Part shown: in pieces, positions 1 through 12,139 of the stretch
How positions within the stretch are numbered: the first letter of the stretch is position 1
Layout of the letters: each line of letters opens with the position of its first letter
From: Capitulum mitella
Lineage: Eukaryota; Arthropoda; Thecostraca; Pollicipedomorpha; Pollicipedidae
Assembly (NCBI GenBank): GCA_030062745.1
Contig: CP099846.1
Coordinates: forward strand, 21,134,621-21,198,620
DNA: 64,000 nucleotides
Direction: 5' to 3'
Position numbers and translations under genes: made by a program
The notes under the pieces: model-generated
What the model saw: the letters and a program-made list of their open reading frames with translations, nothing else
What the model was told of the DNA's origin: nothing
The model's database searches: none

Positions 1-1235
1 CTCCGGGAGAGTTAATGAGACCATGACACGGCAAGATGGCCCCTAAGATGGAAAGAAGGGCCCTAGAAACTCTTCAAGGGCCCCTGGAACCGCAAGGAGC
101 CCAACACGGCAAAGGGTCCATGAGCCGGCTAAAATTGCCAGAGAGGCACCTGGGACGGAGAGGACTTAACAGGGTGCCTAGCACGGCATAAGGAGACCCT
201 GGCCAGCCACAGGAGTCCTCTGAACGGGGATTCGTCGGTGATCTTCTCAACCTCGAGAGGAGCCACATATGGGCTGCACTAGATTTCTTGAAACCTTGAG
301 GTTTCAGAGTTTCTTGATGCTGTCAGGGGAGGTCAGGTGGTTTCTGAGACGGCAGGATGGGCCCGTACACCGCAGATGACACCTGAGGCCGCCAAAAAAG
401 TTGCAGGGCCCCCTGCGAGGCAAAGACGATAAGAGGGCCTATGAAACGGTATTCGGTTTTTGTGTGTGTGGGGGGGGGGGGGGCGATGGACGGCCAGAGG
501 GTCCCCGAGTGTAATAAGCAAGCACCTGGCACGGGCAAGATCCCCCTGAGACTGCCAGTGAGGCCCCTGAAGCACCAACAAAAGCCCCTTGGTACGGTTA
601 GAGGGCCCTAAAAGACTGCCAGATTTACCTAATGTAACAGAGGAATACCCCTAGTACAGCCATGGGGACCACTAAAGGCGTTCAGAGGGCCTATGACACT
701 GCACAGGGAAACTGAATTTGCCAAAGTGTCTTTTGTAGCTGCCAGAGAGCCCCTGGGATGGCGAAAATGTTTCCCAGAGACGATAAGAGGGGTACCCAGG
801 AGCACAGAGATCCACTGAAACTGCTAGAGGGACCTTGGAGACTGCTAACTAGAAGTCTGTAGCAATAGGGGCCCCTGAGACGACCCGAGGGGTCCCTGAA
901 ACTACTAGACCTGGAGACGTCCAGACTGCTCCTGAAACGGCGAAAGGACCTAGAGGATTGCCAAAGGGATCTCCGTGACGGCAGAGAGAGACTTAAAGAG
1001 AGCCTTTTTTAGTGCCTGAGGGTCTCCTTAGACGGCAGACGTCCCAGAGACGACAGGAGGAAACCTGAGATGGCCTAAGCGTTCCTGAAGCTGCCAGATG
1101 GGTCCCCGAGACTGTCCGAGTTGCCCTGAAATCGTCAAAGGAGCACCTGGGACGTCCCACGGGACACGTGAAACTGTAAAAGGAGCCTGAGGCCACTAGA
1201 GCGTCCTATCACGGCAGTAAAAAAATCCCCAGAAG
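1..1235. repeat. Degenerate GC-rich minisatellite, about 28-30 bp period
   Basis: The stretch is built of diverged units resembling CCCCTGAGACGGCCAGAGGG. Anchors such as GACGGC or CACGGC followed by GGGCCC/GGGTCC recur roughly every 28-30 bases from the window start to about 1,230. Individual units differ at many positions, so the array is old. A G-run of about 14 bases sits near 470-483. The array may extend left of the window. I see no coding sequence. Confidence 0.7.
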
Positions 1236-1239
1236 CTAC

Positions 1240-3229
1240 GGGATGCGGGAGGGGAAGGACGGGCTCTTGGACCAGATACAGATGCGACATTTGAAATGGA
1301 GGGAGGGATGGAGCCGCCTAAAATCCCGCTATTTTTGCCATATTTCGGGCACTTTGTTCGGGAACAAAACGCAGGATGTTCTTAAATAAGGTGGCGCGTT
1401 TGGATTTTCTCGGTTATTTTATATGGTAAAAAAAGGAAATTACATAATTTTTCATATCTGAAGGGCAAAAAATGGGGCCCCGCGCAGACCATTTGACTCC
1501 ACCCTCCCCCGCCTTGGAGAAGTCCTGGGTCCACCCTTGGCGAGGGCCCCCATTGGTTACGAGGGCCCCCTTGATCCTATTTGGCCCCTACCCGGGAGGA
1601 ATCCTGGCTACGTCCCTTGGGTGGGGCATGCTCCCCCTTCCCTAGCGGTCCGCAAAAACGCGAAATCCTATGAGACACATGAAAATTGGAAAAAAAGATC
1701 AAACGAAGCTATTTAACATCACCGGAAAACCAGTTCCTGCATACCGTGTCCATATGTCACCAGTCAAAATGATGTTGGACTTCACCGTTTAGAAACGCCT
1801 CCGAGACATCGTTAAGATCTCGAACAAAACTTTTCCGTTGAGGTACATAATGAAACCCTCATTCGAAAGATTAAGTTGAACTGCTCATTTTGACTCCTCT
1901 ACACCCCTACCGACGACTTAGTGTTGATAGAGATATACTAGTTTTATTAAGGCTAAGTTTGAAGTCAGATTAAAAAGTAACCAACACTGGGAAGTGGTTT
2001 GGCATATCTAAACCATATCACTATTAAATTATTCCAGAGTATTTTCCGTATGGGAAGCACCGACCATCCATGGGGATACCGCCTACCTCTGGCGGCGCTC
2101 CCCGTAATCCAGTTGTTCGCTGGGAGCCGTGTTGCGTTGTGAAGTCAATCGCCGGTCAAAAATGGCGCGAGTTTTTTGAATGTCAACACAATGAAGCTCA
2201 ATTTTACGTCCAGATAAGTAATTGCCACAATCCGGGTTAGCTACCACAGGTGATCAAAGTTGACAAAAGCCTGAAAAATCGCCCAGAAATGTCAATACCC
2301 GCTAATAACTTACCAAAAAACTAGTAAGATTCCCTCTTACCCTGTCCTCGTTTGCTCGCGGGAGGAAGCAGACACGATAAAGCAGTAAGCTGATTATCTA
2401 CGGTTTATAATGCGTCTGATATCGGCATGGGCGGTGCTCCCCGATGGGCGGTGCTGCCCAGTCTTACCCTATGCAGTTTTTCATTTGATAAATAGGAACA
2501 AAAAACTCAAATTTCCACTGATCAAAATAAAGGGCTGAATTCGTTGAGAATCCCACATTTGCAGGAAGTTAGGATGCCGGGCCCTCGGCTCGGCACCCCT
2601 TAATCATTTACAAATATCGGCACCCCTGCAACTGGCAATCGTGTCACGGCTACAAGACTAACGAAAGCATTCGTTCGCTGTGCGGGTCACTGCCGGATGG
2701 TGTCGGTGCTTTTTAGAGTCTCTGATTTCAGTGTTTTATTTTGATAATTATTTTTTGGCTTTTTTGTTTAGCAATTTTGTTTTTCCTTCACCTGCACTTT
2801 TATGCTTGACCATGCTGGTAGGGCATAATGATTATGTGCATGTGCTTATTTTAATGCTTCAATACTGAGGCATATTTTGGAGAAGTGTTTCGAGATTAAA
2901 TATACTTGAATCTGGTCAGGAGAAAGCCATGAAGACAGAGTAGGCACGTATAATTTTGTCCGGGGGGGGGAGGGGCAGTCTACATATCAAATTTTGTCAT
3001 ATGCTACTTGTATATGATGAGATTTATAGTAAAAAATAATTTTATATAATTTACCCCATGTTTAACGCCCAGGAAAACACATAATACTTGCTCTTGCAAC
3101 ATATGTATGTGGTCACTGTTACTTATTCCTGCGAGATCACTATATATCTAGTGTAGACCGCTTGGATCGGGGGGAATGGATTCTACATCCCCCTTAAGTA
3201 CGTTCCTGCGGCGGAGTAACTAAGAGTTC
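1240..3229. other. Non-coding, unassigned
   Basis: No convincing exon or RNA gene is visible. There are short GC palindromic patches: GGCGGCGCTCCCCG near 2090 and the related GGGCGGTGCTCCCC near 2428, the latter followed by a partial second copy. Another G5/C5 stem lies at about 3170-3195, directly before TTAA. These resemble the hairpin ends of the TTAA elements described below, but no complete element could be delimited. Confidence 0.4.
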
Positions 3230-3452
3230 CAGTCTCATGCGAACGATTCCCCTAAAAGCAGGTAAGACGTCATTTATAGATCGGACTGGAATAGGCCTGG
3301 CTACGAGAAGAGCCTTGGCCGAATGCACGTCGCACACCTGTCAGCTGTTTTTGTTTGTCCTTGGCTGGGTAGAGCCGAGCGAGGACGACCGAGGAGAGGA
3401 GGGAGGGCGTGGGGAAATTCAGCCGCTGAAGACGGTGGGCGTCTTGGAAAAG
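3230..3452 (+). promoter_or_regulatory. CpG-rich promoter-like stretch with possible first-exon donor
   Basis: The segment is CpG-rich, contains AGACGTCA (one mismatch from a CRE) at about 3266, and ends in a good donor-like site, AAAAG|GTGAGG, with the exon side ending at 3452. It is followed within about 400 bases by a strongly CpG-depleted block. The same order (CpG-rich DNA with CRE, then depleted block) occurs upstream of two recognised genes here. No protein-coding exon of a recognised family follows, so this may be a non-coding first exon, a long non-coding RNA start or chance. Confidence 0.3.
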
Positions 3453-3849
3453 GTGAGGATCTTCCTATGCACGGGTGCACAGATAACGTCTTTCGAACCT
3501 TTTGAATCTGGTGGACGGCAAAGTTGAGCTTTGCGGACAACGCCCTAACTTCGCTGGCGTTATTACCGCTTTGGAAGACCGCCAAGCTTTCTCACATCCT
3601 TTGTTGTGATAATTGCTTCTCGGTGTATGCTTGAGCTTACTAGATCCGAACCGACGCATTTCCTGTCCAAATGGTGTGTAAATCTAAATAGTAACTCAGT
3701 TTTTGGTTTCAAAGGCTCTGTACTCATCAAAGGCTCTCTGCTCGTGATCTCTAAAATGCATCCCTCCTCAGCCATGTTTTATGGAACTGTACATTCAGTC
3801 AGGCAGGGATTTAGAGGTGATGCCAAATGCACCTTGTCCCCAAGATGAC

Positions 3850-5460
3850 CTGGACTGACTTTTCTCAGATTGGAGGGGAGGATATTTGTGTTGTGAAGGA
3901 GTAGCTAAAGCTGAGGATACCAATAAATGCAATGCTGAACAAATTACATGTCATTTCTGGAACTCTTGGTGCACATGTGCTGTTATTTGTCCCTTGTGCT
4001 GATTAACTCAGTCTGCCTATGTGCCAAGTGACTCATGGTTTAAACCCTCACAAGCCCTGACATACCGAACTGCAACCAGTCATGTGCTCCATTTGGCTGG
4101 GTAGTCATAGCTTAAGTATTACATTCTTTGAACATTTACATTACATTTCTTGAATAAGGTAAAGCTGCATTTAAATAGCAGTATTACATATTAGATATAG
4201 AGCAATGAGATCATATCATGGCAAAATTGGACTTTGGGTGATTACAAGATTTTCAGACCATAAACATTTTGCCGTGAAAATTTATGGACTGGACAAATCA
4301 ATTGTTTTGTTCTCAGATAAAGTCTTGTCCCATACACCCATTCAGCTCCACCACTATATAAATGCTTGTTAAGTATTTTTGTGTCTGGTCGTCAAGGTTA
4401 TCAATCTTTCACTCAGTTTGGGGTACCAGTGTGGTGTTTTTGAAACCTCAGTTCAAGTGGTAACCCAGTCTGCAAAGAATTGCAGTTTTGACCAGATCTC
4501 AGTGCACACCAGCTGGAAACTGGTACAGTTTGGTGCATGTGTCAGTGCATGGTGCACATCACTGTGCATGTTGGTGCACATCCTGCAAAAATTGTGCACC
4601 ACTGCAGTAAGCATTAGAGAAGTGCCAATGATAATGGTTCAAAAATGAGAAAGAAGGCCTAATATTAGCTGTGGTGGTTGATTCTGAGTGGACTATGGGG
4701 ACTGCAATGCTGAGGGTTGGTGCTGAGGCACACTTTTAGGTCCATTGCATGACTATTTAAAGTTAAGTGAGAGCAAAACTTAAGCTTTTATACTTTTAGG
4801 TGTTGAAAAACACACTATAAGGCTGGGACTGAAACCATGACTTTTTCAAAAAATTTGAGTCTGATAAGGACTGGTCTGACATATATATATATATATATAT
4901 ATGGCAAGTGTTCATCATAGAGTAAGACACCTTGTGTTTTCAGATTCTCACCATTTCCTTGTTGAGGTTGTCCAGAGGCATAGTCAAGATTTTGCTGAGG
5001 GAGGGACCAGATGGGATCAGGGGGCCCTGTTAACAAATGGAAGCCCTTGCATCTAGTGAGGGCCCTTGTGGTTAAAATTGTATGACATAAAACAATGACA
5101 GTGACAATGACAGTGACAAAGAACACCATGACTGAGGGGCACCCAATGTCTTTGCAGGCAAGCAGGCCCCTTTACACTTCAGTGGGGCCCATTTACACTC
5201 CAGCAGGGCCTTTTTACATGCTGGCAAAATGTCTCTACTTGTTGGCAGGGCCCAGGGGCCCCTTACAGGCCAAGAGGAAGTCCCACCAGAGGCTGACAGG
5301 GGTCCCTCTCCAGACAAGCAGTGAATCCCCTGCAAGCCAGCATGGGGCCCTGAACCATTCTTCATAGGCTCAGGGCCCAACATACTATGAGTCATACCCA
5401 ACAGATACTCAACAAACATACCCAACATATCCCCAACATACAACAAAAACATGCTATGAG
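3850..5460. other. CpG-depleted block, no gene seen
   Basis: I count only a handful of CpG dinucleotides in about 1.6 kb, while flanking sequence has several per 100 bases. TG and CA are correspondingly common. This is the footprint expected of long-term germline CpG methylation. No exon with recognisable protein similarity was found on either strand. Confidence 0.6.
4881..4902. repeat. (AT)n microsatellite
   Basis: An uninterrupted AT run of about 22 bases inside the CpG-depleted block. Confidence 0.9.
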
Positions 5461-5586
5461 AATGGTAGTATGTTTCGGGGGCTTGTAAAGTTTCTTTAAA
5501 GCTTAAAATATCCTTATTTTGCTTTAATTATCTATTTCGGACAGTGTCAGGTCACAGGTCAGGTTAGGTGTCAGGTGTCGGGTCCT

Positions 5587-6927
5587 TTAACCAGCGCAGG
5601 GTTTCGTTCTAACGCGCACTTGAAGGGGGGCACAAAAGTATCCTCCGATCTCGGAAACGGAAAGAGCTAGAGACATGAAATTTTATGGACTGGGTGGGAC
5701 GAGAACGATTTACACTGTGTGCATTTTGCATGACCGTAGGTCAATATATTCAAGGTCAAATGGGGTCGAAAAATCAACTTTGGACACTTTCTGGGCCCGT
5801 ACTGGCCATTCCGAACGACTTTTCGAACGAAACGGGAAAATGGTGTTTGTTTGAGTATTAAAACGTGGAATACAACAATTCCCATTCATTTGACATCTTC
5901 ACTGAGGTTTTTGGTCCAAGGTCATGCCAGGTCATTGACATATGGTGCCATTTTTTCATCTTTTGCAGATCAGATTTCGGGCAACTTGGGAAAGCTTGAA
6001 TGTATATAAGGGCCCTACACTCATCTTTTGGCGCATTTTCAGTGAAAGTAGGCAACATCGGTACATTCGGTGACTTCCAGCATTTATAGTTATGTATATA
6101 TGTATATACATGTACATATCAATGTATGGATATATGTATATGCATGTACATATCAATGTACATGATGTCAATGTGCCAAACGTGTTTCTGTTACTGTCTT
6201 TGAATATATATTTCATGCAAATCGACATATTGCAAGGCAAATCTGGACTAGGCCACAGAATAGTTGCCCTTGGCCTCTGATGACCTTGACCTGAAATGTG
6301 CCCACGTGTGTTTTTATTAGGGCCTTTAAATGCATATGTTATGTGCATGGACATGTCTGAAAGCAAATTTGGGCCAGGTCACAAGATATTTGACCTTTAC
6401 CTTTGATTTCCTTGACCTTTATTGACCTTGGTATTCGTAAGTATACCGAGGTAAGCGTAAGCGTATCAGTGTGTGCATACGTGTTTTTATTAGGGTCTTT
6501 GAATGCATATTTCATACAAACCGACATGTTGCAAAGCAAATCTGGATCAGGTTACAAGCTGGTTAACCTTGACCTTTGATGATCTTGGCCCGTATTGACC
6601 CTGGCTTTGGTCTTGGTACATGCTTCACTTATGCCGGAATGATGTCGCCTGATTGTATGCAAATGGTAATCTTAGGTAGAACGCTGGTCCTTTCAGAAAG
6701 TTCCCATTTATCACTTCAACCGTCGTTTTCGTTATGTTTTTCTGACTTCAAATGTTTGAAAGTTCAAAAATTTCCGACCGATTTTTGATTTTTCGGCGTC
6801 AATCGACGAGTTATTCAGTTGCAATAAATGTCACAAAGTGGCAGCAACCGGCTCCTATCCGTTCTCGAGATATTCGAGAAAAATACGTGGGGGGCACAAA
6901 AAGACCCCCTCCTAGTGCGTGTGTTAA
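5587..6927. mobile_element. TTAA-ended element with subterminal G/C hairpins (copy H)
   Basis: The left end reads TTAACCAGCGCAGGG and the right end GTGCGTGTGTTAA, so the 1.34-kb unit is bounded by TTAA. Near each end lies GGGGGGCACAAAA followed by a C- or TCC-rich partner, in matching inverted context with CTCGAGAAC/ATCTCGG nearby. No transposase reading frame is visible. TTAA boundaries with C-rich tips are the hallmark of piggyBac-type nonautonomous elements, and that assignment is an inference. The interior holds a short tandem repeat and several TGACCTTGA motifs. Confidence 0.5.
6175..6600. repeat. Three tandem diverged units, about 125-175 bp
   Basis: Three related blocks begin near 6180, 6304 and 6479. 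Each reads CGTGTTT...TATTAGGG/TACTGT, then TTTGAATGCATAT, then GACATGTTGCAAAGCAAATCTGG. Each ends in a GACCTTGACC-type motif. They lie inside the 5.6-6.9 kb element. Confidence 0.65.
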
Positions 6928-7084
6928 GTTAGCGACATGTGGGTATTTGGATTCAACGTTGAGTTCCGATGATATGTCACACAGCGCACACTGATAACGA
7001 ATATGCGGTCTGTTTTGCTCTGTCTCAAATGGTTTGACCTTCAGAGGCCGAAAAAGAAGTCAAGCGGTTGCCACAGCCACCTAA

Positions 7085-8760
7085 AGACTATCAGCAAAAA
7101 TAAGGTACCATGTGAAGGCCAGGCATACATTCCAGCGTGGGCCATTGATAAGCACCTTCCAAAGTCAGTTTTAAAAGCCACATTCATGGTGAGATGACGG
7201 GGTAGCGTTGCCTGCCGCTGTATGGGAATGATGTGCATAAACAGATTGTCATTTGAAAGTCCATTCCAGCCTGGACTCGAAAGAACACGTGAATCAAGAC
7301 CAGAATTCAAGGCCAAAAGACGGGGTACTGCCTTGGACCTTGAATTGATGTGTAATGTCCCGCTGTGTAGAACTAATGTGCATAAATAGGGTATCATCTG
7401 AAACCCAGATATTCATTCCGGCGTGCACTGCAAAAATACAACCCTCAAGGTCAGCTGTTTGGGTCAAGCCAAAGCAAAAAAATATTTATGCCAGAAAGCC
7501 AGTTTCAGAGTCAAAGGGCAGGGTACAGTTGTGCTTCCATTGTATCGAACGGATGTGCTTAAATAGGATGTCATCTTAAAGTCAGGTATTCATGCCAACC
7601 TGGGCTCTCAAAAAACTTGTGAGTCCAGGTCAGACTTGAAGGTCACGCTCAAGGTCGAAGGATGGGGCACCACCGTACTGCCGCTGTATGGGATTGATGT
7701 GCATAAATAAGGTGCCATCCGAAAGCCAGGACGAGGCCAAAGGTTTTTCAGATGACACCGGCTTTCAGACAACACTACATTTTTGCACATCAGTCGTATA
7801 CAGCGGAATCCCGTCGTTTGGCATTGAATATGAATTTAAAGTTTGGCTTGGATCCACGTGTTTTGTGAGGCCAGGCGGGAATGGATACCTGGCTTTTGGG
7901 TGACACCTATTTATGCACCTCGGTCCCATACAGTGGCAATACGGCGATACTCCGCCCTTTGACCTTGAAATTTTGGCGTTTTTGTTTTCGTGGCCAAAAC
8001 AGCTGGCCTTGAAGGGCAGTATTTTTGTAGCTCATGCTAAAACGGATACGTGGCTTTCAGATAACACCTTTTTCGTGATAGTCCCTTACAGTGACAGTAC
8101 GGCGGTACCCCGTCCCTTGACCTTCAATGTGACCGTGAAGTTTGACCTTGATTCGGAGGTTTGGGATCCCAGGTTGGAGTGGATACCTGGCTTTCAGATG
8201 ACACCATATTTATGCACACCAGTCCCATGCAGGGCCATCAGGGCTGTGCACCGTCCTTTGGCCTCGAATGTGGCTGAACTTTGACCTTCATTCACGTATG
8301 TTTTGGAGTCCGGGCTGGAATGGATACCGGGCTTTTAGATGACAACCTATTTATGCACATGAATCCCACACATCGACAGTACTGCGGCACCCCGTCGTTT
8401 GGTCGTGAATGTGACTGTGAAGTTTTACCTTGATTCACGTGTTGATGCACACCAAGGCTGCAATGGATGCCTGGCTTTCAGATGACTCGCTTTTTATGCG
8501 CATTAGTCTGATACAGCAGCAGTACGGCGATACCCCGCTGTTTGACCTTGAGTTTGACCTTGAAGCTGGTGATTGATTTGCATGTTTTTGAGACCTCAGA
8601 CTGTAATGGATACCCGAATTTCAGATGTCGCCCTATTTCTGCTCATCAGTCCCATACAGCGCAGCATTGTGTCACCTGTCCTTTGACCTTGAATATGGCC
8701 TTAAAAGTTGATCTTCGAAGGTGTTTTTGACGGCCCAGGATGGAATGTATGCCAGGCTTT
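7085..8760. repeat. Degenerate satellite, about 140-160 bp, with orientation switch near 7735
   Basis: From about 7735 to 8760 the unit reads GGATACCTGGCTTTCAGATG, then TATTTATGCACATCAG, TCCCATACAGC, CCCCGTC, TTTGACCTTGA, at starts near 7880, 8041, 8185, 8325, 8470, 8605 and 8742. From about 7085 to 7735 the same unit occurs in reverse complement, with GATGTGCATAAATA anchors near 7214, 7370, 7550 and 7695. The two half-arrays therefore meet head to head. Units are roughly 70-85% alike by eye. No protein is encoded. Confidence 0.75.
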
Positions 8761-9049
8761 TACATGGTTTGTAGTTCTGCTTTATTCTTACTGATACATG
8801 ACTTTATTTTTGCTGATAGTCCTGACGTGGCTGTGGTACTACTTGATTCCGTTTTTGACTTCCGGAGTCCCAACCATTTGAGATAGTGTAAAATGCACCG
8901 CATGTTCGCAACCAGCGGGTGTTGTTTGACCGTTTGCTCGCCAAAGGGGCCCACTTGGCTTCCAGGGGGCATGAGCCCTGTGGACCCCTCACCCCTGTTG
9001 GGTGATGGGGCCAGACGACACGCATTCTCTCGAGGGCATGCCATCGTGA

Positions 9050-10020
9050 AATAATGGCGGTTTTCATCGGGCAGCAAACATTTGAGGCGTTTTACGATAC
9101 CGTCAGTCCTATTAAATTTTATGCATGTCACCCATGATGTCAGTGATATCCGCCCTTAGGCCAGGATCTTCGTAAATCACAATCGTAAATTGAGCGCAGG
9201 CATGTGTTTGATCCACCTGAAGTGAATCGATTCACTTTCGGATTTTCAGAGCGGAGAATCGATTCTTAGTCAGATTTAGTGCATTGTTTTTAGGACGTGA
9301 ATACTTCATTTCGGTTCCATAGTCACAGGTGAATCGATTCAGTTTTGATTCAGTAATAAATGTACATTATGAATGAGTACTGAAATGCAAAGAGCCAAAA
9401 AATGCAAAAAAAATGTGACTTGTACAATTTATGAGTGTGGTCTGAACGTTTTGGTGAGTCGATTCCCTGCTGATTCTTCGGAAAAGTATATGATTTAGTT
9501 CCGATTCAGATCTGCAGGTTGTAACTGAATCGACTCAGATAGATTCTAACTCACGATAAAAGTGTTTAATTTTTAAATCGATTCATTGTTGATTCGATGC
9601 GATTCAGAATAAGGTACAAGCCTGTAATTCAGGTCATTGACCTTTTTTGGCCGTCTGTCGGGGTCAGAGGGGCATGGTGCAATCGGAGCTGATTTGCATC
9701 GAAATAGGTGTTAGGAGTCTCTTTTTATCGTTACAGCCATTTTGGACCCCTTTAAAGTGCCCTGTAGGTTGCGTTTCAAAGGGCGAATGAAAACCAGCAT
9801 GCACTGACTTGACCTGTTTTCAGGTTGTCGTCGTCTGTAAGGCTACGGCGTAATCTACAAGGTCAGACGAGGTGACATTGTGTAGCTAAAAGATTGAGCC
9901 ACGCGCTCGTTTTTGTTTTGTTACTCCAGCTCATGAGATTTGGGAATAGCTGGGGGTCGCACCCCCTTCCTCCTTGTATTGTAGGACGTTGCCAAGCAAC
10001 GAACACTAGCGAGGGTTAAA
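9050..10020 (+). repeat. Dispersed repeat, copy E (second copy at 14.0-14.6 kb)
   Basis: Blocks shared with 14035-14560 in the same order include GGCGTTTTACGATAC, TTTTTATCGTTA, GCCATTTTGGAC, CCCTGTAGGTT and TGACATTGTGTAGCTAAAAG. Both copies then have a G-stem hairpin; here it is GGGGGT/ACCCCC with loop CGC at 9951-9966. The right end reads GGGTTAA (TTAA at 10016-10019). This copy is interrupted by a 428-bp CGATTC-rich insertion that the other copy lacks. A perfect RFX-type X-box, GTTGCCAAGCAAC, lies at 9988-10000. Confidence 0.65.
9197..9624. mobile_element. CGATTC-rich MITE-like insertion (M1)
   Basis: The ends form imperfect inverted repeats: CAGGCATGTGTTTGATCC on the left, and CAGGCTTGTACC when the right end is read in reverse. 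The body holds many copies of GAATCGATTC-like motifs. It lies within a repeat whose other copy (14.0-14.6 kb) lacks the block, which marks it as an insertion. Flanking octamers AAATTGAG and TAATTCAG agree at six of eight positions, weakly suggesting a decayed 8-bp target duplication. No coding capacity is seen. Confidence 0.55.
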
Positions 10021-10061
10021 AATCGGACATACCACTTAAGCGTCGTGATTTTGCTTGCTCC

Positions 10062-11270
10062 TCAACCCTATTCTCGGAGGGCTAGACGGTATGGCCGATT
10101 TCCGGCATGGGGGGCGAACTCGCCCCCCAGATCTCGAGAACTACACATCCGATCTCATCGCAACAAACGACAATCGATTTGGCATGACGTAAGCTACATT
10201 TTGATAAAACGGTTTTCAAAAGTTTGAAATGAGTGGATACAGGGGCAAAAAAGTCAAAATGGGGATATTTTTGGACTTCTTATAACTCCCTTGTTTATGG
10301 GCCGATTTTGATGAAATTGGCATGAATCGAGAGATTTGTATCGCACTGTTACCATTGGTCCATCCATTTGAAATTTTGAGAAAATTCATTGGCGTTCACA
10401 GGGTTTCAAAGAAGGAGGATTAGGTTTTCAAAAACTGAATTAACAAAAAAAGTCAGAAACACTTTTTCGGCTTCTGTTAGTCATGTTATGCTGAAGAACC
10501 ACAAATCGTAATGCAGCGTTTGTATAACGAAAGCATAGGCGGTGCCAGGGACATGAAAAGGAGAACTGTCATGGTCACATGTTCTTCAGATCCACTTGCG
10601 ACCTTTCACCTTAAATGACCTCCAGTGACCTTCAAGTCACTTGGAACGATCTCGTATGCATTTAATATTATCTGAAAACGTTTCCAATCACCTGAATTCA
10701 CTCTATTCCTGAAATTCCATTTCATGGTCCTGAAATTCCATTTCATGGGTACGCGCACTGACATTTTAGGTCATAGCTCCGTGACCCGACCTGATATCGA
10801 CCTGAAATTTGATACACAAATGGAGGACAACCTTCTACGTGATACGTATTCCGGGTTTGTCATTTGAAAAAAATATTGCCAGAATTTTTCCTATGAAACC
10901 AAATTTTGACTTTTGACCTTGACGTGACGTTGGAAAGTAACCTCACATGAGCAAAATTGTATTGATATGTTGCCTAACTATTTACCTATACATCCATGTA
11001 AAGTTTCAAGTTCTATCGTAAAAACGCCATTTTTGGCAGTCATTTTCCTTTTACCCTTAACAGGGCCAAAAATGCCCTGAGGTGCCTCCCAAAAACGTTG
11101 CCTGGCTGCGCTCCTGAGCAAAGGAGAATTACAAAATTCTGTCACAGTACGTAGAAAGAATAGCTAGGAAGTCAACAGGTTTCGTGGAGCTGGACCAAAA
11201 ACCCTGGAATTGGCAAGCAAAAAAAAAACCGAGGGGGCGGATTCAGCCCCCCTACCAGGGATAGGGTTAA
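10062..11270. mobile_element. TTAA-ended element with terminal hairpins (copy D)
   Basis: The right end reads CCAGGGATAGGGTTAA (TTAA at 11267-11270). The left end is TCAACCCTATTCTC, a one-base variant of its inverse. Near the left end is a nine-base-pair stem GGGGGGCGA/TCGCCCCCC with loop AC (10109-10128). Near the right end is GGGGGC/GCCCCC with a 7-base loop (11233-11251). The length is 1,209 bp. No transposase is visible. It is assigned to the same architectural class as copies A, B, C and H. Confidence 0.5.
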
Positions 11271-12139
11271 ACACTAGTGAGAGGCCAGTTGTTAGCTGTC
11301 AGTCATATGCCCAGTATATAGATCAGCGGCGCACCCAGGATTTTCGTGAGGGGAGGAGGAAGGCTCTCCCGTACTCTTGGTATGAATGTGGAAATTACTG
11401 TAGTGTAAATAAATGCGTATTTTGGATTCTTGCCGACGGCAGATCCATGAAGGTTAAATATTTTTGCTGAATACACGCTGCGGTCACCCCACGGGCGTAG
11501 GCTGTGGTCATAATCTGCACGAAATACATCCTACTGCGAATTGCCGTGATTTGGCCGCGCTCAGCGTGTCATACGGCATCCCCATACATGTAAAGTACGC
11601 GAATTGCAGTGAGATGCAGAGGCAAACACAAATTCCCCAGCACTGACATACACAAACGGATTGCCTCATTTCCGATAGTCGGCGTTCGCCGCTAATTATG
11701 CTTCTAAACACCGCCTCTGGCAAGGTGCTTAGATGCAAGGAAACAAAAATTGTTTTCTGGTTGTCAGTGAATGCTTTACCGGAAACATGAAAGGTCAGAT
11801 TACTCAAACTGAAAAATACGCAAGTCAAATCAGTGGTATTTTAATGGAAAACAACCACAGTCCTTTGAAAGCACACGTGTAAATTGAGTCATGGGCATTC
11901 ACATGAGGCAACTCTGTATGATTGGTGACACTTGAACGAAAACCGGGCGCCGACGAGAAATGAACTCGAGTCGTGTACCTGTCTTGCTTTGACGCCAACC
12001 ATGAAACCATCGCGAAACCTGAATGCCGACCCGGCCGCCGTTGTGACATCATCGGCTGCCATCTGTCAACGGTGGGAGTCACATTGTATCGCGACGGTGC
12101 GCTGTCGCGCAAGATCTTAAGTATCTCAAGAACAATACT
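11271..12139. other. Intergenic, nothing recognised
   Basis: I see no exon, RNA gene or clear repeat. Short open stretches exist but show no family resemblance. The last 150 bases approach the mextli promoter. Confidence 0.4.

Noticed and set aside
3237..3848. Overlapping open frames of 60-96 codons on both strands
   Set aside because: No domain, no conservation clue and mutual overlap; better explained as CpG-rich promoter-like DNA.
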